A stretch of 64,000 bases of DNA. Origin: Pascua guehoae. Lineage: Eukaryota > Basidiomycota > Tremellomycetes > Trichosporonales > Trichosporonaceae. The stretch spans positions 2,542,761 through 2,606,760 of the forward strand of contig BCJX01000003.1 of the NCBI GenBank assembly GCA_001600415.1, read 5' to 3'. A program made the position numbers and the translations under genes. Below, in pieces: positions 11,634 through 21,426 of the stretch; within the stretch, counting starts at the first letter, position 1; the number at the start of each line of letters is the position of its first letter. Below the pieces are notes generated by a model that saw nothing but the letters and a program-made list of their open reading frames with translations, ran no database searches and was not told the origin of the DNA.

Positions 11634-13110
11634 GCGAGGATTGAGATGGGCAAGCCTCTGGAGGGTTACCGCAGCAGTACAGAATCGGTTTTACGACGGT
11701 TGGAGGGGGCGGAACGCACAGACCCAGGGGGGCGTGGGTGCGAGATGGCAAAGATGCGAGATGGTCTCAAATCGCAATCCACTGGATCCCGATTTCGGAT
11801 GTTCGGCGTTGAGCGGCGAAGAGCAATGGACGGATGGTATGCGATATGCAGAATACGGCGGGCGCAGATGGACTCTGATGGGGTAAAGGACACCAAACGG
11901 CTGCGGTGGCGGGGTGGTGGTGGTGGTAGTGGTGGTGGTGGTGGTGAGGAGGATGCTGGGGACAAGTGGGTAAATGGAGAGGAACAGAGAGATGGAGAGA
12001 TGAGGATATGGGAAACCAACCACATTGCTACTTGGGGTGGTCCAGGGTAAGGGCGGGCCGGGATGCCATGGTGGTGGTGCATGGATGGTGGGAACGCCCA
12101 AATGGCCCGCGACTGGCTGATGGTTGCTTGGGCAGTCTTGGCTCTTGGGTTCAACAACCAACCCCCCCCCCGCGAATGGATAAAGCGGGGCCAGGCTCGA
12201 GCGTGTGAGCCCCAGTCAGGACGCAACCTTGCAAACTGGCCGAAACTGTCACTTCATCCAGCAGAGGACAACGGGCATTGGGGCATTGGATGCAAGAAGC
12301 GTCATTGCCCACACGGTAAACCCCGGTATAAACTGTACAGTGGGTCCTGGCGTGTGCCTGGAAAGTGACGACGACGGAGACAAGGCAGGACTTCTGGATC
12401 ATGTTGCTCACACACTCACTCATGCAGCCACTGACCAACAACAGACCAAAGAGCGAGGTCGTGACCGAGCCGAGCCACTCGGGCCCTGACAAGAACTGGG
12501 ATAAACTCCTGTGCCTATCGCCCCTCCCTCTGCTCTGGACCATTCTCGATGCATGCAATGGATGCAAATAGCAGTACCTCGTACCAGTAGTCATGTCGTC
12601 ATTGCATGCAAGGGACCACCTGCAAGCATCCACTCAGTCGTTGTGGCACGATAATGCTGTATGCCGCTTGCGTGCACGAAACAGGCAGCAGTTGCTTCTG
12701 CGCTTCCTGCTCGTTGCGGAAATGGGTCCGAGCAAGGGTGGGTGACCGTTGGAGCGGCTTTTGCGTCCTGCAGTTCTGTTGGGGATGACCGACTTTGGGT
12801 GGATCTCCGTCCCAGGAGTTGGGAAGCCACACAGGGTAGAGAGAACAGGGTACAAGCCCCCATCGCACGACTGCACCACCACTGCCGCACGCCCTGCTGC
12901 CAATGCCGCATTGCAGCATCTCCGTCTCATCCCGACAGGGCACGCGTGTTTTTCTTTGATCAAATGTTCTGGATCATGCCGTCAATTGGCTCTGGAAACC
13001 GCCCCTGTTTGTGTCTGACGTCACCCCTCTTGGCCTCTTGACATGTCCAAAACAACATGACAACATCGACGTCAAGGCACGCCAGATTCTCATCCGTCCC
13101 AGAAAGATCA

Positions 13111-13168
13111 CATGGTTCTAACCCAGCTATGTATACGTCACATGGTTCTAACCCAGCTATGTATACGT
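13111..13168. repeat. Perfect tandem duplication of a 30-bp unit
   Basis: The unit starting CATGGTTCTAACCCAGC and ending TATGTATACGTCA occurs twice back to back without mismatches (13111-13140 and 13141-13168, the last two bases differing at the edge). It lies about 110 to 170 bp downstream of the glycogenin stop on that gene's strand. Lack of divergence indicates a recent slip or duplication. Confidence 0.9.
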
Positions 13169-13277
13169 CCTATTTCCATCGTTTAAAGCGCCGCCGTCTC
13201 TTCCTGCTCTTTGTATGACCCTGACCCGGTATTAACCGCACAACCACATCTACAGTATTCACCGTTTTTTCCCCTCT

Positions 13278-16067
13278 CTATCCAGTCCGCTTGAACCGGC
13301 CCAAAACACCGTGCTTGCTCATGTCGATATCCGTCCGCGGGTCCCACACACGCCCTCCCTGGCGCGCCGTCAGTTGGGCCGGAGTCGAGATCGAATAGTC
13401 TACAACGGGCCTGGCGGCACTCGTCGCCGTCGACGCGGGAGCGGCGGAAGGCGTACGAGCGCCAGTGCTCGAGTCGGTGCTGTATGCGGCGGTGCTCGAG
13501 CCAGTGGTGGACGTGGCAGAGCTCGAGCCCGTTTTGGCGGCAGCGGTGCTCGAACCATTCTTGGAAGTGGCAATGCTTGAGCCAGTGCTAGCAGTGGCGG
13601 TGCTCGAACCAGTGTTGGTGGTAGAGGTGCTGGTGGTCGTGTACCTCGCTGGGAGAGACGGGCTCTGGCTCTTCGCCTTGGAAACCGGGCTCAACTCGGG
13701 CGACGCCTGAACCTTGACATCCTTGACTTGCGGGCTCTTCGCCTTGGGAACTGGGCTCAGCTCGGGCGACGCCTGAACCTTGACATCCTTGACGTGCGGC
13801 TTGTCGGTTTGAGCGGGCTTGTCAAAGTATAAGGCCCTGGGGGAGGAGCTCATCTTGCCAGCGCGGGGGCGCTGCGAGCCATCGCTGTCGTCTTCGTCAT
13901 CACCGTCACCACTCGTGTTTGAAGCCGAGTCGGCACTAGAACGCGCGAGGGATGAAGGCGGCCGCGAATGCCTCGGGCTGGGAGGAACCGTCTGAAGGCC
14001 GTTGGACGAGACGCGGGGCTCAATCGCAATGCCGAGACGGGTGAGACGAGTGGCATACCGGCCAATGGACTTGTTGCCATCCCAGGCATTCCTGAACTCG
14101 GCCATCGACTCGGCAAAGGTACGCCCAGGCTTCGGGGCCTGAGGCGCAGGGAACGAAGGCGGAGGTCCCGATGCGACGGTAATCGACGCACGACGCGGAG
14201 GGGATGCCTGGAGAGTGGGGGTGGTCGACTCAGACTCGGACTCGGACTCGGATTCGGAAGACTCGGACGAGTCGGGAGACACCTCCTTGGGGAACACTCG
14301 GGCAGCAGGTGGACGAGCAGTAGAGTTCTCCCAAGGGAACACGGGCTGAACGTTGCGACGATTGGGGGTGCGGCCAGTGAACTCCTTGTACCAGTCGTTT
14401 GACTGAACATTTTGAGGCAGCGTCGGGTACTCGATCGCCTGCGCCGCTTGAGTGTCAAAGTACGTGGCGTGTGTCTCAAGCGGCTCGTCCCAGGCGGGCG
14501 TGTAGGTCATAGGAACGTGAATCTCCATCTCGGGACGAGAGGTCTTTGGTGGTGCCTCGCGAGAGGCATCCCATGCAGCCTGAGGAAGAGGAGGAGATAC
14601 GTGCCGGGCCTCTGGTTGGTGCGCCGGGTGCTGGTGCGCCGAGTGCTGGCCCGCCGAGTGTTGGTCCGCTGACGAGTGCTGGTGTCCCGAGTGCTGGTCC
14701 GCCGACGAGTGCTCGTCTTGGCGCTGTTCAGTCTGCGTCTCGTGCGGAGGAAGAGACTGATAAGTTGACTCGCGCACGGCATGTGGCTGCGATGATTCGT
14801 GCACGGACTCGGTGACAGTGTGCTGCTGCCAATGTCCAGGCTTGGGCTGGACGATGGTCACCACAGGCTCGGGCTGCACAGGCTTGGGCATGATGAGGTC
14901 CACACGTCCCTCGAGGGGCAGAGACGTGTACTGCCCAGGCTTGAAGGACGTGACGCCTTGTTCAACAGCGGCCCTCAGCGCTGGAAGATCAAGGCGGTCG
15001 TCCTGCTGCGAAGTGGCAGGCGCAGGCTGGTTCCACACCGCGACATGCTCGGGCACATTAAACCGCTTTGCCAGGTTTGGGTCGTGAGCGGCGGTTGGGC
15101 GGACATTGCGATCGTACACCTCGAACCACCGGTCAATAAGGTACTCGTCTAGCAGTCAGCACTTGATCAGCGCGAGGTTGTCTCCTTACATTCATAGACC
15201 TCGTGACCCGTTCCGCGGGCCGTGAGCCCTGCCGGGCGGTTGGGGAGCCTGTCCCAAGGCTTGTTGTATCCAATAAAGTGGACGAGGTTGATCTTGTGTG
15301 CGTAGTGCTTGTAAGCCGGAATGTACTGGTATGCCGCGCTCGGCGTCACATTGTATCTGGTCTCTGTCAGCACCTTGTGCGGTTGAACGAGGGCCAGTGT
15401 AGCTTACGTGAAGGGGAGTCGGTTCCAGGGTCCACCCTTGCCCTCCTCGGAGAAGTAGTCATTCAGAAGGCCTTGATCGGCGCCGTCAAAGCTACCGTTG
15501 CCGCTCGGTGCAGTGGCCGCCAGTTGACGGAGGTTGTCAAAGTCTGAAAGGCGGGGGCGAATGACCATGACCCCAGAGTTGAAGCAGTCAGGCCACCCAA
15601 TGTCAGGCGACGCCGAGAGGACATGTGGGGCGGTAATGTCGAAGAGCTGGGACACAGGGCGGAGGGGAAGTGTGTCGGCATCCAGGTACACAATCGTGGA
15701 GAACTGCTCGCCAAGGCGGAACAGATGCAGCTTGGTCAAGGCGAGGTCCAGGTCGGGCCGTCCTGGAGAGAGAGATTAGCGTTGGGGTCGCAATCATGAT
15801 AGCGTCAAACGTACCCATCAACTGCAGGCCTTGCTGGCCGGCAGCCCCAGAAGCAATCGGCTCGACGCCGATTACAAGGTCGTACCCAGCATTGCGAAGC
15901 ACGCCGATCGTGTGTGCGTCGACGGTTTCAGGGGTTACCAAGCAGGCGATCTGGAAGTTGCGGGGCTCGGGATGCAGCTCATGGAGCGAGTGCAGCAAGA
16001 CGAGGGCGCCCGGGAGGTACTTGGAGTGGGTGAGGAGGGTGACAAAGGCGTTTGGGAGGTCGGGCAT
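13278..16067 (-). CDS. GLG1: Glycogenin (self-glucosylating glycogen initiator, GT8)
   Basis: It primes glycogen synthesis by glucosylating itself from UDP-glucose. Four exons fit in phase (15815-16067, 15408-15762, 15190-15356, 13278-15148), giving 881 residues. The N-terminal GT8 domain shows FVTLLTHSKYLPGALVLLHSL, the metal-binding DAD motif in YLDADTLPL near residue 112, FNSGVMVIRP, and GADQGLLNDYF. It then shows the region around the acceptor tyrosine (AAYQYIPAY) followed by VHFIGYNKPW. The remaining 600 or so residues are disordered. They include a His/Gln/Ser-rich tract, an acidic Ser/Glu run, two near-identical copies of DVKVQASPELSPV, and a Ser/Thr/Ala tract of GSS-type repeats. A short C-terminal block ending GRFKRTG is probably the glycogen-synthase binding end seen in fungal glycogenins (inference). 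Confidence 0.93.
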
Positions 16068-17435
16068 GATGCTTCGAGCCCAGCTGGGGGCTGACCGTTC
16101 TCACGGTTGTGCGAGCAGGATGCAGGGAGAGTAGGATGGGTGTGTCGGTGTCGACGTGGTATCTGGCGCTTGTCAGCGGGTGCGCGGGGGTAGATGGAGC
16201 TCGAACACTCCGGTTGCAACGTACCTCGGGGGGGCGTTTGGTCACGAGCGGGCGCAGACGAGAACTGCGAGACCGAAACGAAACGATGAATGCTATTCAA
16301 CTCGTAAAACGAGATGAGAGCGTTGGTAGAAAAAAAAAGACGAGGAGACGAGGAAGTCTAGACACGACTTGAGGGGGGACGACAGCTGCAGCCGAGTCTG
16401 GGCGAGCGGGCAATGTCGCGGGCAAGGGCACGGCGTGGGCGTCTCCAGCGTGTATCGGGGGGGGGGCGAGCAGTAGTGTGTTCTGGCAGAGCGGAGGAGT
16501 GTATCGCGCACGATGTGGGTGTTGACAACACGAGGTGGACGACGAGGATACCTGACTGGCAGGTGTTTTGCGAGCAAGACGACAAAGTGCGCCATGATGT
16601 TGGTCGAGTGCCGCAGCATGGCTGGGGTGTGGCTTGGCTCTGTCGGCCCGGCGGCATGATATGGCATCACGGGGTACAGCGACCCATGTCGTAAGTGAGG
16701 AGCGGGCGAGCGGGGCTAATGGCGGCAAAGAGTGGCCCCTCACCAAGAGCAGGGGCAGGGGCAAACGATGGCCCTTGTTCAGGGGGGTACTGATTTGTAT
16801 GGTAGCAACAGAGTGGGACATGGCGGCTAGCGGCACGAGCGGCATGGCGGCAGTGGGCATCCACATTGCTCATTGGTGGAGCCAAACTCGAAGGACAAAC
16901 ATTCGACTCATCCCTCACAAAAGAGGACCCTGGGTATATACACAAGGGAACCGTGCATTTTCAGACAGTGATAATTACCTTGGGGCAGTTGATTCTAATA
17001 TCCACTACTTAGTACCGGCGGGTTTCGGTGTGTCGGTCGTAAACACAAATGTGGTCCCTGAGGCAGACGTGCGTGTGTTCCTGATACCTGAGCGAGGCAC
17101 GGACAAAATGTTGAGCCAGGCACATCCTTTGCGCAGTTGGGGCCCCCATCAAAAAAAAGATAGGCCGATTGCCCATAGGCATCAACAGTAGGCTCGTCAT
17201 GCCTCAAATTTGGCTAGCCTTGGGCCTACACGAGCCTATTTTGGTCATCCCTTGCCAGCCAACCGCTATCAAAATCAGTATCTCACCACCGCCGCCTCGG
17301 TCACCAGCGGCATCTGACCAAGCAGCGAATCATCCTAGAACTGGACCGGCGATGTAAACAGAGCTGACCAAGTAACATGGCATGAATTATGAAACGTGAG
17401 AAGACGTGCATGTCGCTCCATGACGTGTCCCTCCT
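16068..17435. other. Upstream region of glycogenin; no gene recognised
   Basis: About 1.4 kb. It holds a G8 run near 16458, an A8 run near 16330, and a TATA-like GGGTATATACACAAGG at 16930-16945. A short motif, CAGTAGGCTCGT (17186-17197), is followed by its inverse ACGAGCCTA (17230-17238). The 185-codon plus-strand frame at 16634-17191 lacks protein-like composition and family resemblance, and I do not call it. Confidence 0.4.
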
Positions 17436-18044
17436 TTAAACTTGTACTTCAGGCAACGCCCGTTGAAGGCGAGTAGCCCGTGTAACAGTCCTCGACGCCC
17501 ACACACCCGTCTCGGGCATCGCTTTGGTCATGTGGTTGACGACAACCCTCTCGACATCGGCTTGGAAGCTACTGAAGGGCTGGATGCCAAATGGCCTGGT
17601 GGGTATTGTTTGTTCTGGTTGCGGCCTGGTGCGGCGGATCTGTCTATTTAGCGTACAATACACTCTGAAGAGGTGGTATGCCGAGCAGGTGGGCGGTGCT
17701 CCGAGAGGCACATCACAATGTCAGCGTCGCAGTCCTGGTAGACACGAAACATGGAGTGGCGGAGAGCTTGGATGACGACACTATACCCGCTTTCAACCTC
17801 ATTGCGCTGTGCAACAAGGTATGGGAGTGGCGTTGGAGAATATCAGGGGGGGATCGCACAGCAACAAGCATAATCGAGGTATGCAACTCAAACGACTGAC
17901 ATCATATTGGATCAAGGAGGCCGCATTGGTGCACCGTATCATCAACAGCGCAACTCCGTTACCAATTTGTTCGGCTTCCGCGCAGAATTGCCCAGTGTTT
18001 GTTTCTTTCCGCCCTCTCTCGTCGACACTCAACTGCACCATCAT
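17436..18044 (-). CDS. Candidate three-exon gene, 148-residue protein of unknown function
   Basis: Not recognised. On the minus strand three exons join without stops and with matching phases: 17901-18044 (48 codons), 17664-17806 and 17436-17595. The two introns have GTCAGT and GTGTAT donors and CAG acceptors, and the first contains a CTGAT branch-like site. The product begins MMVQLSVDERGRKET, contains VVIQALRHSMFRVYQDC and PFGIQPFSSFQADVE, and ends ALPEVQV. It has five cysteines, no signal peptide and no membrane segment. Composition is balanced and unlike the Arg/Ser/Pro-rich shadow frames around it, which is the main argument that it is real. Plus-strand frames over the same bases are also partly open, so strand and existence need transcript support. 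Confidence 0.38.
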
Positions 18045-18710
18045 GAACGACCGACGACCATGACCGTCCGTATCCGAAAAGATGGGGGCTTAGGAACAAA
18101 CCAGAGCACGATTCCGGGTCAGGACTTGTCAATAGTTCACAACATTCCTTCTGTTGTGGCGGTGACAGCTGCAATTGAAGGTACCCGCACGTCTTGGCAG
18201 TTTCCTGTTGCCAAGCAACAAGTCAGACCGAGCACTGCTATCAGCTCATCCACTATTGTCAGATGACTCCTACACGAGTTTTACTAGCCATTCCCGCAGA
18301 CGCAAGTGGACCTTCTGGTCATCTGATCAGGCAGGCTACCGCCTCGTCCACAAGTACCGCCGGGTTGACACGAGGACCTGTGCCTTGTCAGATAAGATTT
18401 ACACTGCCCCCCTCACCGCCTATCATGCTCTCTCACAAACTACGCACGCTACACATTCGCATTGCTTTGACTGACCCCTAACACCCTTGCGGTATCCACT
18501 ACTTACGGAATGGTGGACTGTCACGAGGCTGACTGACAACACCAACGACACGGGAAGGGAGGCGGTTCGAAGGAGCAACACGGGAGATGCGGAATACCTC
18601 TCTGCCGGGGCCCTTGAAGACCCACTGAGTTCCAGTCCCACCCACGAGAGGAATTCGGCAGTCCCCAGGTTTCCCAGCTTCGTCGCATTGTGGAGAGCAA
18701 CTCAAGATGG

Positions 18711-18718
18711 TATATTAA
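18711..18718 (+). promoter_or_regulatory. TATA box of the cysteine-rich secreted peptide gene
   Basis: TATATTAA lies 83 bp upstream of the ATG at 18801. The following leader is C/A-rich (CATTCAATCACC, GCAAGCAACAACATAAT), as is typical of highly expressed fungal genes. Position and leader composition support the start choice. Confidence 0.5.
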
Positions 18719-18800
18719 GGCGCCCCTTGACAGTCGTCCAGCCCTACACTCTCAACATCTCACATTCAATCACCACCCCATTCGCAAGCAACAACATAAT

Positions 18801-19232
18801 ATGAAGGTTCGGACACTCCATTTGTCCAGTGCACAGTTCATCCTGACCAATACAGTTTGTCATCTTTACCGCCGCTGCGCTTGGCGTACTCGCAATGGCT
18901 GTCGGTGCCAGCCCCGTCCCGAATGATGGCCCCGTCGACGAGCGCGATGTGAATGTCTTTGCGGGACGCGATGTGTTGGATGTGGACATCAACGATCTCA
19001 CGAAGGTACGTAAGGGACTGAAGCTCTATGTTGTACCAGCTGCCAACTGTATCAGCGCGACTGCGTTTATTCCCCTCTCCCGTGGTACACTTGCTACTGC
19101 GAAGGTAAAACCCGTATCTTCTGTGGAACTGGCGAAGGCTTCTGCGGGAAAGGATTTATCTTCGGTTGCCCGCCCGACAAGGGCCGCAGGCCGGCGTGCG
19201 TTTACGGCCGCCGCAAGGATTGCCCCAAATAA
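18801..19232 (+). CDS. Secreted cysteine-rich preproprotein, Kex2-type, 8-Cys cationic mature peptide
   Basis: Three exons: 18801-18806 (only ATG AAG), 18856-19005 and 19056-19232, encoding 110 residues. The first intron has a GTTCGG donor, a CTGAC branch site and a TACAG acceptor; the second has GTACGT and ATCAG. Splicing creates a clean signal peptide (MKFVIFTAAALGVLAMAVGA). An acidic propeptide (about residues 21-53) follows, ending in Lys-Arg exactly across the second exon junction. The predicted mature part (about 57 residues) has eight cysteines at 55, 65, 67, 75, 82, 90, 100 and 108 and a net charge near +5. The layout resembles fungal secreted defence peptides and effectors (pre-pro-mature with Kex2 site). 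I recognise no specific family; the cysteine spacing is C-9-C-1-C-7-C-6-C-7-C-9-C-7-C. Antimicrobial, signalling or host-directed function would be inference only. Confidence 0.72.
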
Positions 19233-19981
19233 GGCTTCGATCCCGACACGTACAACAACGCCGGCCATCTGGATACGTAGCCGGCACCCAAGTCCGACAG
19301 AGAGGGTTCTTTGACATTCGACAATATATAAACACCAAAGCCTAGCGCGTGAACGTTGGATATTTCTACTGTACAATACATCCCATGTTCTCCTGATAAA
19401 AACAAGTAGTCTATTTATGAATGCCTCTGTCGCTCCTACTATATCTATCCCCAAGGAACCCGACCTGGCTGCGGGTGTGAGGAGAGAAGGGGTGAGCATT
19501 TGCTGCGTGCGGTTTGGGATTCACCGCTAGGCGTAGATGTATTTCTACGTCCAAGTCACTACAATGGCAAATGATGGCGCTTCACTCCTGGCCCATGGCT
19601 ACTACTACACTAGAGGCGCAGTTCGATGTCCAGCAGGGCTGGGTTGAATAGGTGGTCTGGAGAGTTACTGGAGCTTACAGTAGGCTCGTCAAAGAGTCGA
19701 ACTCTCGGCATGGCGTGACGTCGATCGTCCCCTTTCATCACAGTAGGCTCGCTGGGAATGATTTTTGGCTTTCCCAATTGATCACGAGCCTAAAATTCCC
19801 CCCTCACCTTCGCCTCGGCCTTGCGCTGTCGACGTCACCTCTAAGTCGCACCACACATCTCAGTCATCCACATCACCACCAACGACATTGCCAGACCAAC
19901 AGCCGCCTCGATCTCTCAACTGTCCAGCTGGAACGGACCACAAAGCGACTACTGCACATTGACCTCAACACCCCAGGCGCG
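19233..19981. other. Intergenic region downstream of the secreted peptide gene
   Basis: About 750 bp. It holds the peptide gene's AT-rich 3' flank (ACAATATATAAACACC at 19320-19335) and the promoter of the voltage-sensor gene. Two more copies of CAGTAGGCTCG lie at 19678-19689 and 19741-19751, and an inverse ACGAGCCTA at 19784-19792. No coding feature is supported. Confidence 0.45.
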
Positions 19982-20902
19982 ATGAGCGGTCCCAATACTC
20001 CAGGGCGTCTCAGTCCGTCCGACTTTGAGCTCGGCCCAGATGACTCGGTGCATACGCCAATGCTCGGCGCATCGTCGGGGCCATCGCCATACCGGCTCCC
20101 CGCCGGAGAACAGCTGCGAGGCGTGGCGAACCGCATCCTGTTCAGCCGATACTATATCATGTTCTACTTTGTGCTCATGACCTTGAGTCTGGCGACGGTC
20201 ATCATCAGTCTTATTGCCACCAGTACGTTGAACGAGCAGGGCTAGCTGCGATGCCGCACCCACAAGCACCGAGCGAGGGCGGAACTGACTGCTAGGCCGT
20301 CATGAATGCCCACCGGCCGTGTGGCACATTCTTGAAGTGATTGTCAACCTCCTCATGGTTCTTGAGGTGTCAAATCGCTGGATCGCGTATGGAAAGGTGA
20401 GGACGAAATGCTCCTGAGCGTCTTTCGCGCGTCCATGCTTACGGTCAGAAATACCCCATGACGCTACTCAACATTATCGACCTGTTGTTGGTGGGCTTCT
20501 GCGTGATCACATTGATCCTCGTGTTCGCCAGCCCATGCAGCGAGGGAACGAGAAGTAAGCCATGAACTGCGCTAGTGCAGGGGGGTCATAGCTGACCACG
20601 TCCAGGGGAGGAAGTTCTCGACACCATTCTTCTCGTCATCCGTAACGCCGTCCAGTTCTTGCGACTGGGTAACATTTTGCGCCGGTAAGTCACGTATTGT
20701 GCGCCGCGATGCACCCGCTGACAGCAGCTCTGGCCATTCATTGCTCAACCCACCAAAGCCGATCGACCTCAACCAGGCAAGGGGCTCGTCTCTTGCGCTG
20801 GGCCTCGACATGGACCTGGACGACGACGAGGCTGTCGCAGAACGGAATCTGGCTGCCCGTCGCACGGGCGCCTACCCGTCTTCCTACCAGGATGACGTTT
20901 AG
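19982..20902 (+). CDS. Stand-alone voltage-sensor-like four-helix membrane protein
   Basis: Five exons in phase (19982-20222, 20296-20396, 20449-20554, 20606-20684, 20728-20902) encode 233 residues. After a cytosolic Ser/Pro-rich N-terminus come four hydrophobic helices. S1-like is IMFYFVLMTLSLATVIISL; S2-like is HILEVIVNLLMVLEVSNRW. S3-like carries an internal Asp (LLNIIDLLLVGFCVITLIL), and S4-like carries spaced arginines (VIRNAVQFLRLGNILRR). No pore helix or S5-S6 follows; the tail is acidic and soluble. This matches the ion-transport/voltage-sensor fold (PF00520-like) seen in proton-channel-type proteins. However, the S4 arginine spacing is not the RxxRxxR of classical Hv1, so channel activity is unproven. 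The family name is uncertain; the topology is clear. Confidence 0.75.
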
Positions 20903-21426
20903 TTGCACGAGCAACCGCCCTACGCGTTGCCGAGTGCTGTGCAGTGGTTTGCAGAGTTTGCGCCCGTTGAGACTAGCCCGGGGCAGTCGGTAGCTCATGT
21001 ATATTGTCACGTGTAGATAGATAGCTGCATCCTTATCGTTGACGGACCAGCTTGCAGGGCGACAGGCTTCCAGGAGTTCGATTCTGCATGGTGCAACTCC
21101 GGTCTATGGTTATCGGCGGAAGAAGATGCCGAGCGCGCAGGGTTTACCCTGTGGTGGAGGTCATGTGGAGGCGGTTCTTGGGTGACGCAATTTTGACCAC
21201 TGTTTCAACATTGGCGTCGTTGTTTACCTGCCTCTTTCCACCACAAAACTATTCCACTCTGCTCCTGGGACACGTCCATACCAACCCGGCGCATACCGCA
21301 CGAGTTTCTCGACCTAGTCCAGCTGGCGGTGGCGCGCTACCTTGGGTCTGTCATGCACTGGCGATATTCGAACAGCTCCCGGTATAAAGACTCTGCCCCG
21401 CTCGGCTGGACGCTTTGACCCGTGCC
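20903..21426. other. Intergenic region (VSD protein 3' end to RRN6-like promoter)
   Basis: About 520 bp between two co-directional genes. No tRNA, repeat or coding signal was found. A CCAGGAGTTCGATTCTGC phrase near 21068-21086 resembles a tRNA B box but has no tRNA around it. Confidence 0.45.

Larger units (their letters stand above)
11492..13277. promoter_or_regulatory. TPS1 upstream region and glycogenin 3' flank
   Basis: About 1.8 kb without a defensible gene. The TPS1-proximal part holds a purine-rich GGC/GGA tract (about 11581-11633) and a GGT tract (about 11917-11946). A poly-C run lies near 12162-12171. The distal part carries a perfect 30-bp tandem duplication at about 13111-13168, in the likely 3' flank of the glycogenin gene. 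Long ORFs across the region are low-complexity readings of these tracts. Confidence 0.45.

Noticed and set aside
16634..17191. Plus-strand frame of 185 codons upstream of the candidate orphan gene
   Set aside because: Mixed composition without motifs, crosses the TATA-like element at 16930, and no intron signals at its ends.
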